Assembly: GCF_019393635.1 (NCBI RefSeq)
Contig: NC_057866.1
Span: 5,234,223-5,298,222, forward strand
Length of the DNA: 64,000 bases
Reading direction: 5' to 3'
Origin: Dromiciops gliroides
Lineage: Eukaryota > Chordata > Mammalia > Microbiotheria > Microbiotheriidae
A program made the translations under genes and the position numbers. Under the pieces are notes generated by a model. The model had not been told where the DNA came from. It was given only the letters and a program-made list of their open reading frames with translations, and did no database searches. Positions 31,381-42,096 of this stretch are shown here, piece after piece. Within the stretch, counting starts at the first letter, position 1, and the number at the start of each line of letters is the position of its first letter.

Positions 31381-32629
31381 TTTGTTTTGAAAGGAGGGAT
31401 GGCCAGCTTGGGAGACCTCTTAGGGGCATGGCAGGATGTCTGTGGTTTGTGGGTCCTACCCAGTTCCCTTGTGTTGTGTGGTTTTCCTGAGAAGTGTTGT
31501 GAGCTTTGTTGTGTTGACAAGCCACCCCACCGTCAGGCACAGAGAGCACCAGACGGTTTGTTGCCAATGAGTCTGCACCGGCTTTGTTCTTGCCAACCCC
31601 TTCTTAGCTGTTCCCAATTCCCTACAGCCGGCCTCCATCAGAGGGTAGAGGGAGACTCTTGATTTGTTTAAGAGTATCCAGCTAAGAAGCTGTAGTGAGG
31701 GGGGCGGCCCATGTGTCATGAGAAGGGCCCCCACACCAAAAGCAAGGCCTGTCACTGTAAGGCTAGAAGAGAGATGGGATGGTTATCCTTGGCCTCTTCT
31801 CCCCACACTCTTCCCCAAGGGGTCTCCCTTGTCTTCCTGTCAGAAGGAGAAAGTTGGGGCCAGAGACCACTCTGCTTTCCTCAGAGAGAGGGCGATACTA
31901 GGACAGAACACTGTCCATCTGCTCCCTTAAATATTATTAATCTAGGCAATAGGCTTGGGTTCAATGTAAGTTGTCATCATTATTTGTGGGAAAGAGGAGG
32001 CTCTACATACAAGATGTGACCCCTTTCCTGCCCAATAGCAGTTCCACAATGAATAACAGAGTGAATAGCAAAGAAAACCCATTTATCCAAGTCAGTAGTA
32101 AGACAGAAATCAGAGAAGGTCTGCCTAAGAGAATGTGTACCAGACAATAGAGTGAAGGAGCTCTCCCACTGGGTATGAGATAACTCAATTCAACCAAGAG
32201 AGTCTCTGGTGGAACAAGCTGGGACAATGGACATCCCCACTCATGCTGGATTCTTCCCAGAGCCTTTTCCTTTAGCAAGCTGAAGTAGGGATTGGCCTGG
32301 TCCATCTTCCCACCTTTCTTTCCCACCAGCTCTGCCCCACCCCTCATGTAGGCCAGGGCATTCATCTCCATCCAGGAGGAGAGAGTCCCCTACCACAGGG
32401 CTGTGAAATAGAGGTTATGCCTTTTGGTTTTTTGGTCAGTTCCTGTGCCGTCTCCTAGAATTCAAGATGGTAAGCCAGGGAGGGAGGCTTTTGTGCCTTA
32501 ATAACTGTCTCATGAGCCATGCATCCTCTTTCTCAGTCCTGAAAAATATATACAGGTGTGTCTCCATTTATGAAATGGATGCATTCCTGAGATCTCTTCC
32601 AACTTGACAGCCTATGCCTCAGGGTAAAT
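31381..32629. other. No recognisable feature
   Basis: About 1.2 kb free of recognised repeats, with overlapping short frames on both strands. None has splice context or a familiar domain. Confidence 0.35.
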
Positions 32630-32719
32630 TTCTTTTTTCTTTTCTTTTCTTTTTTTTTTTGCAGGGCAATGAGGGTTAAGTGACTTGCCCAGGGTCACAT
32701 AGCTAGCAAGTGTCAAGTG
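32630..32719 (-). mobile_element. tRNA-type SINE, strongly 5'-truncated
   Basis: T-rich run then GCAGGGCAATGAGGGTTAAG to AGTGTCAAGTG; AATTTCT flanks both sides. Confidence 0.85.
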
Positions 32720-32830
32720 AATTTCTGTCAATAAAATCCCATTTTCTCATTGACTTCGGGTGACTACAAAGTAGCTGTTCAATCTAATCATACAAAAGAA
32801 AGAAGCAAACTTGAGGGGGACCATAATTAT

Positions 32831-32982
32831 TTTTTGTGGGAAATGGGGGTTAAGTGACTTGCCCAGGGTCACACAGCTAGTAAGTGTCAAGTGTCTGAGG
32901 CCGGATTTGAACTCAGGTCCTCCTGACTCGAGGGCCGGTGCTTTATCCACTGCGCCACCTAGCTGCCCCACCTAGCTGCCCC
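32831..32982 (-). mobile_element. tRNA-type SINE, antisense
   Basis: Full-length antisense copy. Its head CACCTAGCTGCCCC is tandemly duplicated at about 32955-32982. Confidence 0.9.
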
Positions 32983-32999
32983 TAAAAGATCCATTTCTA

Positions 33000-33215
33000 A
33001 AGCAAAGTGTTTTCCTCGCATTATCCTAGTGGAGTCAGTAGGTATCATTCCCATCTCACAGATAAGGAAATGGAAGCCCTGATGGGATAAGTGATTTGCC
33101 CAGGGCAAATCACTTCAAGTTCCTGTGCCTCAGTTTCCTCTTCTGTAAAATGACAGGGTTGGACTGGATGGCCTCCTAGGTATCTTCCAGATCTCTAGAC
33201 CTGGCCTCCCGTGAG
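33000..33215. mobile_element. Two MIR-like halves joined head to head
   Basis: An antisense half (CACAGATAAGGAAATGG, AAGTGATTTGCCCAGGG) passes directly into a sense half (GGGCAAATCACTT, TGTGCCTCAGTTTCCTCTTC, TGTAAAATGACAGGG). The join forms a perfect 13-bp inverted repeat around one base, 33089-33101 and 33103-33115. Confidence 0.75.
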
Positions 33216-34129
33216 GTGAGATCTGAACCCAGGTCTCCTCTGAGTGTTGCCTGGCTTCCCTGCTGTTCAGAACAATCCTCTAAAGAGCAATAACAACAAT
33301 AAGCCAAGACACACATATCTGCCCTTCTCTAGGTCTGGGTACAAGCAGAAGGAGCTTTAACTCACGCTGGGTAAGGACTTAAGTATTCCTTTGTAAAACC
33401 CTCATCTCGTTGACTACAAGTGTTGGCCAGGCGCTCCTGCAGTGCATCTTTACCCACCCTCTGGTGAGGAATGAATTCCTTTAAATCAGAGCTGTTTAGG
33501 GCTGACAGCCTCACACGAAAGACTCCTCTCCATAATCTATTATTTCATAAATGCTCATTTCTGCACAATGGCTTTCCTTTGAACTGTGCACTAATCCCAA
33601 CTGTACAGTATCATGATTGCAAACTGTCTTGGCTGCTCCAACTAGTTTTGGCTCCTGGTCACGGTCAGGTCAGGCCAGGAAGTTTCTCTGAAATGAGTCG
33701 GGGAGGAAGGGGGGACTTCACCAAGGGAGGTCCCCACAAAACAGACCGGAGACCTTCATTCAGTCTAAGCTTGCATCATACATTGAAAAATCATTCAGAG
33801 GGTTATAGCACCTAGACTTAGGGCTGGAAGGACCCCAGCAACACTACCTCCACTCCCCCTTCACTTAACCCAGGGGCTGTAGAGGTCCAGAGAGTCAGAA
33901 TTAGTGACCTGGCCAAGAGCTCCTAAGTGGAGCTAAGATTTGAACTCAGGTTGCCTGGCTCTGCTAGAAAGGGTCAAGGAGCAGGGAAGGTGCTATGGGC
34001 CCCAGGGGGGGAGGGCTCCCTCGTGAAGTTCAAGCAGCAGAGCTGTTAACTCTATTTCAGCAGGTTTCACCAGTTGTGGTCTCACTCACCTGCCTGACAC
34101 TTAAAATAGCAATTTGTAGTGTTTATGGG
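33216..34129. other. Mostly unassigned; MIR at 33800-33960
   Basis: An antisense MIR remnant (GTCAGAATTAGTGACCTGGC, AAGATTTGAACTCAGGTTGC) is recognisable. The rest is unassigned. Confidence 0.4.
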
Positions 34130-34250
34130 GAAAGAGAGGCAGGGTGGATCAGTGGTTAGAGAGCTTGGGTCAAGCTTGGGTTCAGGTCAGGCTGTATGAC
34201 CCCAGGCAAATCACTTTTACCTCTCTGGTCCTCAGACTGTCAGGTCTTCA
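34130..34250 (+). mobile_element. MIR remnant
   Basis: GGATCAGTGGTTAGAG, ATGACCCCAGGCAAATCAC and TACCTCTCTGGTCCTCAG are in sense order. Confidence 0.65.
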
Positions 34251-34400
34251 ACACTAAGTTTTATGGAGGGGTGGGTGTGATATATCTGGGTAGTACTGAT
34301 GAAACAACAATTGGGATTAAAAAAGAAAAAGAAAGCAACGGGAAACAGATACCTATTCATGGTCTTTTGTGGGTCCCTCTTTTGGTATCTGAGTACATTG

Positions 34401-34560
34401 GTTTTTTTGTTTGTTTGTTTTTTGGTGAGGCATTTGGAGTTAAGTGACTTGCCCAGGGTCACACAGCTAGTAAGTGTCAAGGGTCTGAGGCCGGATTTGA
34501 ACTCAGGTCCTCCTGAATCCAGGGCCAGTGCTCTATCCACTGTGCCACCTAGCTGCCCCC
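34401..34560 (-). mobile_element. tRNA-type SINE, antisense
   Basis: Full-length antisense copy; TGAGTACATTG duplicated at 34390-34400 and 34561-34571. Confidence 0.93.
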
Positions 34561-34571
34561 TGAGTACATTG

Positions 34572-34965
34572 TTAAGAGTACTTACTGGATTTGGAATCAA
34601 AGGACCTGGGTTCAAATGCTGACTTGAGCATGGTTGAGTCATTTGACCTCCATCTGCCTCAGTTTCCTCATCTGTTAAAAATGGAAATAATAGGGGCATC
34701 TAGGTGGCGCAGTGGATGGAGCACCGGCCCTGGATTCAGGAGGACCTGAGTTCAAATTCGACCTCAGACACTTAACACTTACTAGCTGTGTGACCCTGGG
34801 CAAGTCACTTAACCCCAATTGCCTCACTAAGAAGAAAAAAAAGAAAAAAAATGGAAATAATAACAGCTCCTCCCTTCCAGGGTTGTTGTGAAGATTAAAG
34901 GAGATGATGATTGTAAAGCACTTAGCCTAGTGCCTGGTGCTTAATGCTTAATGCTTCTCTGTCCA
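34572..34965 (+). mobile_element. MIR/CORE-SINE interrupted by a SINE
   Basis: Sense MIR (GACCTCCATCTGCCTCAGTT, CATCTGTTAAAAATGG) continues after the SINE with CTTCCAGGGTTGTTGTGAAG and TAAAGCACTTAGCCTAGTGC. Confidence 0.8.
34693..34846 (+). mobile_element. tRNA-type SINE inside a MIR
   Basis: Full-length copy flanked by AAAAATGGAAATAATA at 34677-34692 and 34847-34862. Confidence 0.95.
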
Positions 34966-35690
34966 GAATGCTCTCTGGCTAGCTGTGCTCCACACAGGCA
35001 AAGCTCATCTCCAAGACTCTTTGACCACTTTTTATCTGGAAGTGCTTGGTGACTCATCACTCGTTTTGTTCCCCTCCTGTGGCTTCATCGATCAGTCCAT
35101 CACAGAGAATTTCGATCATCCAGAGATCTCTGTGTTCCAGGCTTTGAAGTCATGTGGCGTCACAAGGACAATGCTGGTGCTGAAAGACTTCTTTTTGGGA
35201 CAAGAAGTTGTCTGGGAGCGCTGAAGACTTCTCAATTTCCCAAATGGGATTCAGCTGTATCCTCTGCTCTGCTCAATTCCAGAGCCATCTCGTTCCTCAC
35301 TTTGGGGCTTAAGAGAGAATTATGTGGATCCATCTCTTTCTCTTCTCTCCCTTCCTCCCCACACCCCTCAGTTTCTCTATATGTACCAATATATCCACCC
35401 ACTTCTATGCCTCCATTTAATGATCTTGGACAATATCAACCTATAGATCCACAGATGCTTTCTCCCTCCTTTCCTCAGCCTTGTGGGTCACCATTCCAGG
35501 GCGGAGAGGAGTGGCTGCATGCTAATTCTGTGGAGAAACTTCCATCCTCAAGGCCCATTCTCCTGGATGACAACTCCACTTGGACCTCCATCTCAAGAGG
35601 GGCCCTAGACGTGTTCATTCCCTGTGTCTTAAAATGTCTGTCTCTTTCTGTACCTGGAGTTCATCCCCATCTCTGCCAGGAGGTGAGTCA
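34966..35690. other. Unassigned, with long but unsupported frame
   Basis: A plus-strand frame of 199 codons spans 35152-35751. It ends inside antisense L1, has no recognised domain and no splice or promoter context, so it is not called as a gene. Confidence 0.35.
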
Positions 35691-36175
35691 CCTGCTTCAT
35701 CATTGGTTCTCTGGAATCGTGGTTGGTTATGACATTGATCAGAGTCCTTAAGTCTTTCAAAGTTGCTTTTCTTTTAAATATTGATTTTATGATAAATTTG
35801 TTTTTTCTGATTCTGTTCCTTCTCCATCCATGCATACAAGTCTTCAAAAGTTCCTCTGAAACTTTTCCTTTCCATTTTTTTTTATAGCGCAATAGCATTC
35901 CATTATTCCACACACCATAATTTGTTCAGCCATTCCTCAGTGGATGGGTGGGTGCTCCCTTGGTTTCTAATTCTTAGCCACCGCAAACAAAGCTGCTATA
36001 AACATTTTTATAAAGAGGTATCCTTTTCCTCTTTCTCTGATCTCTTTGAAGTATGGATCTAACTGGGCTATCTCTCTGGTTAAGGTATATGAAAAGGGGA
36101 AGTAGTTCCAAATTACTTTCCAGAATGGCTGGATCACTTCATAGCTCTACCTGTAGTTTACCTATATACTCTTTT
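35690..36175 (-). mobile_element. L1 ORF2 C-terminal fragment, antisense
   Basis: TTTGTTCAGCCATTCCTCAG, CTGCTATAAACATTTTTATA and TTCCAGAATGGCTGGATCAC are the inverse of the L1 ORF2 3' region seen at about 5690-5930. Confidence 0.85.
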
Positions 36176-36930
36176 GTAACCCATTTTGATTGCAGAGGGC
36201 ATGCCGGTTTGGATGGGGTCCTGTGGTTCCTAAGTGATTATTTCCCCAATGGATGTTTTAGCAAGACCCTTCCTAGACTGAGCACAGTGCACCTAGTGGT
36301 CCCTCTTGGGACAGAAATGATACATGGTGGCAGAGGGGTACACTGGCAAGGTTAAGGTAAGAGGCAAAGATTAACAGGAAGCCAAGGGGAGGGTATGGTG
36401 AACAGTTGTAGATTGAAGCCATCAAGGGTCTTCTTTGTTTCTCTCTTCAGGAGTCCTGGAAGACAGACTGGACCAGGGAGAGGGGTGCCTAAGATTCCCA
36501 GCTGCTCCTCTTTTAAAGATGACGAAGATGATAGAGCTGTAGCAAACAGATTGTGGAATTCCTGAGTCAAGCCTGAGGTAGCCGTCAGTCATCTGATTCC
36601 CTAGTGACTGCTATGAGTGACTGGCATAATCCCTCGAACCTGAGCTGGGTGGAGCCAAGCAGTTGATACCACTCTAGGGAACTTTTTTCTTTCTCCTATT
36701 ACTGAGAGTGTCTGGAGAGGGGAGAGATCAGACTCACAACTTTCCACCCTGGGGGGTTGAGAGTAGATGAGTAGAGGCTTGCTTGCTTTGAGAGACAGAG
36801 TGTGGTGCTACAGTTTCCAAGATATATTCCAATGCTGGCTCTCTTAAGTAAACTGTTTATAGTCTCTGCTGTTGATGTGAAGTCTAGGTAATTTGTTCTT
36901 TTAAGAATCTATGTAAAATTAAAAAAAAAG
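36176..36930. other. No recognisable feature
   Basis: No exon or named repeat. Confidence 0.35.
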
Positions 36931-36941
36931 AATATATGTAT

Positions 36942-37084
36942 GGGGGCAGCTAGGTGGCAAGGTGGATAAAGCACCAGCCCTGGAATCAGGAGGACCTGAG
37001 TTCAAATTTGGCACAGACACTTGACACTTACTAGCTGTGAGACCCTGGGCAAGTCATTTAACCTTCCTTGCCCCGCCCCCCCCC
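36942..37084 (+). mobile_element. tRNA-type SINE
   Basis: Full-length copy, tail TTGCCCCGCC; flanked by AAGAATATATGTATG at about 36928 and 37085. Confidence 0.93.
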
Positions 37085-37089
37085 AAGAA

Positions 37090-37735
37090 TATATGTATGT
37101 CTTTGATCCGGCAACACCACTGCTAGGTTTATATCCTAAAGACATTGCCCCAAAAGAGAAAAAGACCTATTTGTACAAAACTATCTCTAGCAGCTTATTG
37201 TGGTGTCTAAGAACTGGAAATCAAAGGAATACCCATTAATTGGGGAATGGCTAAACAAGCTCTGGTATATGATGGTGATGGAATATTATTATTCTATAAG
37301 AAATGACAAACAGGACAATTTCAGAAAGGCCTGGAAAGACTTACATGAACTAACGCATAGTGAAGTGAGCAGAACCAAGAGAACCTTGTGCACAGAGACA
37401 GCAACATTGTTTGATGAAGAATTGTAAGTGACATGACTATTCTCAACAATACAATGATCCAAGACAATCCCAAAGGACTAATGAAGAAATCTACTATCCA
37501 TTTCCAAAGAAAGAACTGATATTGATAGAACACAGATTGAAGCAGGCTATTTTTCACTTTCTTTCATTTTTCTTTCATTCAAGTTTTCTTACATAAAATG
37601 ACTAATATGGTAATGTTTTACATAATTGCACATGTATAACCTATATCTGATTGGGAGGGCGGAAGAGAGGGAAGGAAGGAGGGATAGAATTTGAAACTCA
37701 AAACTTTAAATAAAAATATTTATTATTAAGAAAAA
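37090..37735 (+). mobile_element. 5'-truncated L1
   Basis: Begins in ORF2 (TTTGATCCGGCAACACCACT, reading DPATPLLGLYPKDI), continues through GEWLNKLWYM and the 3' UTR, and ends AATAAAAATATTTATTATT. Confidence 0.88.
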
Positions 37736-37925
37736 AGAATCTATCAACTCTGTACAAGGGTTTTTTTCTGTTTGGTGAAGTGGCAGTAAAAATTTCAAGC
37801 CTATTTATAAGTTAGAGTGAATTTCATCTAAGGTTATTTATTGTCTATCATTTGTGGAGATTATATACATCTTGAAGTTATACATATTTTGAAACAAATT
37901 AATGTTAACAAACTCTACTATTCTT

Positions 37926-38088
37926 TTTTATTTAAATTTGTTTTTTTTTCTGCAGGGCAATGGGGGTTAAGTGACTTGCCCAGGGTCACACAGCTAGTAA
38001 GTGTCAAGTGTCTGAGGCTGGATTTGAACTCAGGTCCTCCTGAATCCAGGGTCAGTGCTTTATCCACTGTGCCACCTAGCTGCCCCTC
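37926..38088 (-). mobile_element. tRNA-type SINE, antisense
   Basis: Full-length copy; AACTCTACTATTCTT at 37911-37925 and 38089-38103. Confidence 0.95.
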
Positions 38089-38396
38089 AACTCTACTATT
38101 CTTAAAAGATCAATTTTGATATAAGGAGTGAATGGAATGGGAAATCCCTTAGGGAGGGATATATGTATATGTGTCAATCTTTTTCTAGGGGTTTAAATAA
38201 ATTGTCTTATACTAAATTTTTTTTAAAAAGAATCTATGTATGTACCAGAAATTCAGTAATTTCAAAGTATGCATATGATGTGATGAGTATAAATAATATT
38301 TTGAGATATCTACAACAACTGTAATGAGACACAAAAATATCTGTGACTTCCATTGGTGACAAAGTCACAGGTACTGCTAATACCACTATAGTTTGT

Positions 38397-38457
38397 CTCA
38401 TTCATTCATTCATTCATTCATTCATTCATTCATTCATTCATTCATTCATTCATTCAT
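38397..38457 (+). repeat. (CATT)n microsatellite
   Basis: About 15 tetranucleotide units of CATT without interruption. Confidence 0.98.
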
Positions 38458-38589
38458 AATGGAAGGAAATGCTAAATTGTAGCCAGAAGTTAAAGAAAAT
38501 AAAAATGTCATTTTCCCCCATATACATTCCCAGACCCCTTGAAATCTAACTAGGGGCCCCTAAAGGATTAGGCACTATGGGTTTTATCA

Positions 38590-39175
38590 TCTCCATGTTA
38601 ATGGGCAGATGTAGATGGCCAGGCTGAAGATTCTCAGAGAGGTGAAGTGCTTTGTCCCTGGGCCACATCCAGGAAGTGCCAGAGGTGGGATTTGAACCCT
38701 GTTCTCTAATGCTTCAAATGTAGGGGGCTTTCCCACAGCGCTGTCTGGCATCCCACTGCTTCTCATGTCTCCCAGTTCTTAGAGTGGGCAGCTTCCCCGG
38801 AACATGCTGTCTCTAAATATGGATGGATTCCTTTCATTGCTGCTGAGGGGGCCTGCGGGTTACTTCAGGGCAACCTAGGAAATATTTTTTAAGATTAAAA
38901 TTTTTTTAAATTGGGAAATACTATTAGGTGAGTTCCCAGTGGCAGGCATCACACCTGGCCTTGGGAGTACAGATACAATAAAGTAATCAGGAAGACCTGG
39001 GTTCAAACTTATCTCAGACTTCTTGTCTGTGTAACCAGGGGCAGGTCACTTACAACTCTGAGCCTCCATTCCCTCATTAGTAAAATGAGGAGAGCATTAC
39101 CTAGAGCACCTTGCTTCAGAGGGGTTATTTTGAGGCCCGAACAGCGCATGTATCTAAGTGCTTTGCCAGCATCCG
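38590..39175. mobile_element. Two MIR-type remnants
   Basis: Antisense remnant at about 38620-38740 (CAGAGAGGTGAAGTGCTTTG, GTGGGATTTGAACCC) and sense remnant at about 38985-39175 (GGAAGACCTGGGTTCAAAC, CCCTCATTAGTAAAATGAGG). Confidence 0.65.
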
Positions 39176-39740
39176 TGGGAACAGTAGTTAGCAGTGGTTA
39201 GAACACAAGGCAAAGAAGAGAAGCTACGAGCTGGGGGGAGACGCCGAGAGAGGCGGCCTGGAGTTGCAGGGTAGCTTCGTGGAGTAGTCGCCATCTGAGT
39301 TGGCCTTTGACGGGAGGGAGCGATCTCAAAAGGCGAGGAAGAGGGAAGAAGACGATTTGGGGTGGAGGAGAGAAGGGATTGTGATTCCAGGGCGGTGGGG
39401 GGAAGGAGCGACAGATCGGGGAGAGCGGCCTTGCATGGTTTAGTGCGCTGGCCGTGCGGCGGACTGCAGAAGGCCGTTGTCTCCCCCCCCACGGCCCCCC
39501 AGATCTGCCTCCCGCTCACCCCTCTGGGCTCATGTCCTCCGGTCCCTTTCCTGCACTTACCCTTTCGGTCCAAATGCTGGGCTGACTATTCGGTGGGCAT
39601 GGCCTTCCAGCCCCACTTTGGCGCGGGTCTGTCCTCTCAGGACCCCCAGCTCCCTCCGAGCACAGTCGGGCGTTCGCTTTCGACACAGGGTCCCCTCCCC
39701 CAAATGGCGAATTCGCGCATTCATAGAGCAACATAGGGTC
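39160..39740. promoter_or_regulatory. Orphan CpG island between FADD and PPFIA1
   Basis: CpG dinucleotides are frequent here (for example GGAGCGACAGATCGGGGAGAG, GTGCGCTGGCCGTGCGGCGG, GGCGAATTCGCGCATTC), unlike the surrounding CpG-poor 30 kb. On the minus strand CCGAAAGG is followed by GTAAGTGCAG at 39560, a near-ideal splice donor, so a minus-strand first exon ending at 39561 is plausible. It could serve a noncoding RNA or an upstream alternative PPFIA1 promoter. No supported coding frame. Confidence 0.55.
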
Positions 39741-39905
39741 TGCGAAGCGCTTTGCAAATATTCCCAGTTGATCTTCACAGCAGCCCTGCCGTTTTACAGG
39801 TGAGGAAAGGGAAGCTTAGAAAAAGGACTTGCCCAGGTTCACCTGGCTAGTCAGTGTCAGGCCAGATCAGAGCCCTCCTGACTCCAGGTCAGCACCACGG
39901 CGCCC
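39735..39905 (-). mobile_element. MIR remnant
   Basis: GCGAAGCGCTTTGCAAATAT, CGTTTTACAGGTGAGGAAAG, GGACTTGCCCAGGTTCACC are in antisense order; the CpG content is unusually high for a MIR. Confidence 0.8.
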
Positions 39906-40075
39906 CCTGGTGGCCCCAGTTGTTAGTGCGCTCTCCCTCTTGAAATTCCTTTGTATTTACTTTTCTGGGTGTATGCTTTCCAATAAACAAAGCTCGTTGA
40001 GGTCAGGGCTGTTTGTTTTGCTTTTGCCATTTTTTAGTTAGCACAGGGTCCTGAACCGAGAAGGTCCCTAATAAA

Positions 40076-40138
40076 TACAGCGTGTTCCAAAAGCCTTAGC
40101 GCAGGTTTAAGCTTAAAACTAAGCTTTAGGAATGCCTT
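40076..40138. mobile_element. Mariner-like miniature inverted-repeat element
   Basis: After TA, the sequence CAGCGTGTTCCAAAAGCC... resembles the mariner terminal motif CAGGGTGTCCCAAAAGTC, and TTTAAGCTTAAA at about 40106-40117 is the hairpin tip, with the right arm CTAAGCTTTAGGAATGCC complementary to the left arm. It is decayed and only about 60 bp. Confidence 0.5.
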
Positions 40139-40164
40139 GCTTTAGTTGAATTGAAAGTAGAATC

Positions 40165-40830
40165 CCTCCACTAATCCACTGCTGGTGGAATTGTGAACTG
40201 ATCCAACCATTCTGGAGAGCAATTTGGAACAATGGTCCGAAAGCTATCAAACTGTGCATATCCTTTGATCCAGCAATACCGTTGCTAGGTTTATATGACA
40301 AAGAGGTCCCCCAAAAGAGAGAAAGACCTATTTGTACAAAAATATTTATAGCAGTTCTTTTTGTGGTGGCTGAGTTGGAAATCAAAGGGATGCCCATCAA
40401 TTGGAGAATGGCTAAACAAACTGTGGTATAGGATTGTGATGGAATATATTATTGTGCTCTAAGAAGTGATAAGCAGGATGATTTCAGAAAGGCCTGGGAA
40501 GACTTGTATGAACTGATGTATAGTGAAGAGAGCAGAACCAAGACAACCTTGTACACAGAGACAGCAATATTGTTGGATAAAGAACTGTGAATGACTTAAC
40601 AATTCTCAGCAATACAATGATCCGAGACAATCCCAAAGTAATATGCATGCTATCTACCTCCAAAGTAAGAACTGATATATTTATGGAATATGGACTGAAG
40701 CATTCAAGTTTTCACTTTCTTTTATTCAAGTTTTCATATACAAAATGACTAATATGGTAATGTTTTACATAATCATACATGCATAAAAATCGGAACCCAA
40801 AACTATAAATAAAATGTTTATTAGTTAAAA
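40165..40830 (+). mobile_element. 5'-truncated L1
   Basis: ORF2 3' sequence from GGTGGAATTGTGAACTGATC through GAGAATGGCTAAACAAACTG, a shortened 3' UTR, and the tail AATAAAATGTTTATTAGTTA6-type end. Confidence 0.88.
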
Positions 40831-41405
40831 AAAATGATAACAGAATCCCTTGGTGACTATGAATGCATTACTCCCAAATACTGAAGTTTCCAGGAAATCT
40901 TGGATGGGGTTAGAGTTGTCTTTTTTCCCCCTAGTCGTTAAGTTTTTGGAGGAATGTTTAAGAAATAGTGCATAATATCCCACAGTTCGAGTTTGGAAGA
41001 GAGAAAATCTGGCTTTGTTCAAGGTCATGTGCAACCATGAGGTTGTAACCTATTCCTTGCTATGTATTTTAGGAAACTGACTCGATGGTCCTGGGTCACT
41101 GTCAGCAGCATGTGTGTGCCATGCCAGGCTGGAGAGGATTTTGTGCTGAGAAATCAGTGCTTTGCTGAAAGCTAGGAGGGGACTTTCAAAAGTAACACCA
41201 GCCTACACACCCCAGTCCTCTGCAGCCTGTCAATGGCCTTGGTAGCAACCCTAGGGAATGAGCTCCCTGGAGCGCGGGTGGATTCTGGGAGTTCCTCGTG
41301 TTTGGCAGTTGTGATCCATAGGATTTATATGGATATGTCACTCTCCCATAGAGAGTGTGTCTCCCAGAGAGTACGTTTCTGTGGCTCCAAATGTATCTTA
41401 CAGTT
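40831..41405. other. No recognisable feature
   Basis: No supported gene or repeat. Confidence 0.35.
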
Positions 41406-41565
41406 TTTTTGTTTTGTTTGTTTGAAAGGCAATGAGGGTTAAGTGACTTGCCCAGGGTCACACAGCTGGTAAGTGTCAAATGTCTGAGGCCGGATTTGAA
41501 CTCAGGTCCTCCTGAATCCAGGGCCAGTGCTTTGCCACTGCGCCATCTAGCTGTCCCACCCTCCA
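41406..41565 (-). mobile_element. tRNA-type SINE, antisense (first of a pair)
   Basis: Full-length; CCAAATGTAT lies before the T-run (about 41388) and after the element (41567). Confidence 0.92.
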
Positions 41566-41573
41566 AATGTATT

Positions 41574-41717
41574 TTTTTTTTAGTGAGGCAATTGGGGTTA
41601 AGTGACTTGCCCAGGGTCACACAGCTAGTAAGTGTCATGGGTCTGAGGCTGGATTTGAACTCAGGTCCTCCTGACTCCAGGGCCGGTGCTCTATCCATTG
41701 TGCCACCAAGCTGCCCC
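41574..41717 (-). mobile_element. tRNA-type SINE, antisense (second of a pair)
   Basis: Full-length; shares the target CAAATGTATTTT with the preceding SINE and repeats it at about 41719. The two copies have different tails (CCCTCATTGCC versus CCCAATTGCCTCAC on the minus strand), so they are independent insertions. Confidence 0.92.
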
Positions 41718-41719
41718 AT

Positions 41720-42090
41720 CAAATGTATTTTAAAAATTTTTCTAAGAAATTGGGATAATGGCAAATAGACAAATAACAGGCAATTGAATGTAGCATTTGG
41801 GACGAAATCCCCGCGTGGCCCCCAAGTACTCTATGGATTAGCACCTACTCGAAATCAGAGTTCATGAGCTTCTACCAATAGATTTACTTTTACCAGTAAG
41901 TCAGAAAGCACATTAATTAAAGATAAAAAACCATTCAATGTCATAGCATAGCAAAGAAAATAAGAAGAGATCCTGCCATGCCCCATAGCTTCCCCCCCCT
42001 AAAGAGGGGAGATCTCATGGGAAGAATGTGTTTGACCCACAGAGTTTACATGTCCCTCCAGAGAGGGTTTCTTAAACTTTTTTGGGAGGT
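41720..42090. other. No recognisable feature
   Basis: Host sequence around the LTR insertion; nothing supported. Confidence 0.35.
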
Positions 42091-42096
42091 AATGGA

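Noticed and set aside
34232..34699. Recurring peptide resembling RVTQLVSVKCLRPDLNSGPP in many frames of the window
   Set aside because: It is the translated antisense of the tRNA-type SINE and appears wherever that SINE does.
35152..35751. 199-codon plus-strand frame
   Set aside because: It has no known motif, enters antisense L1 before its stop, and lacks promoter or splice context. It is kept in mind but not called.
38397..38457. Possible CRISPR or satellite array
   Set aside because: It is a plain tetranucleotide microsatellite; no spacer structure exists anywhere in the window.
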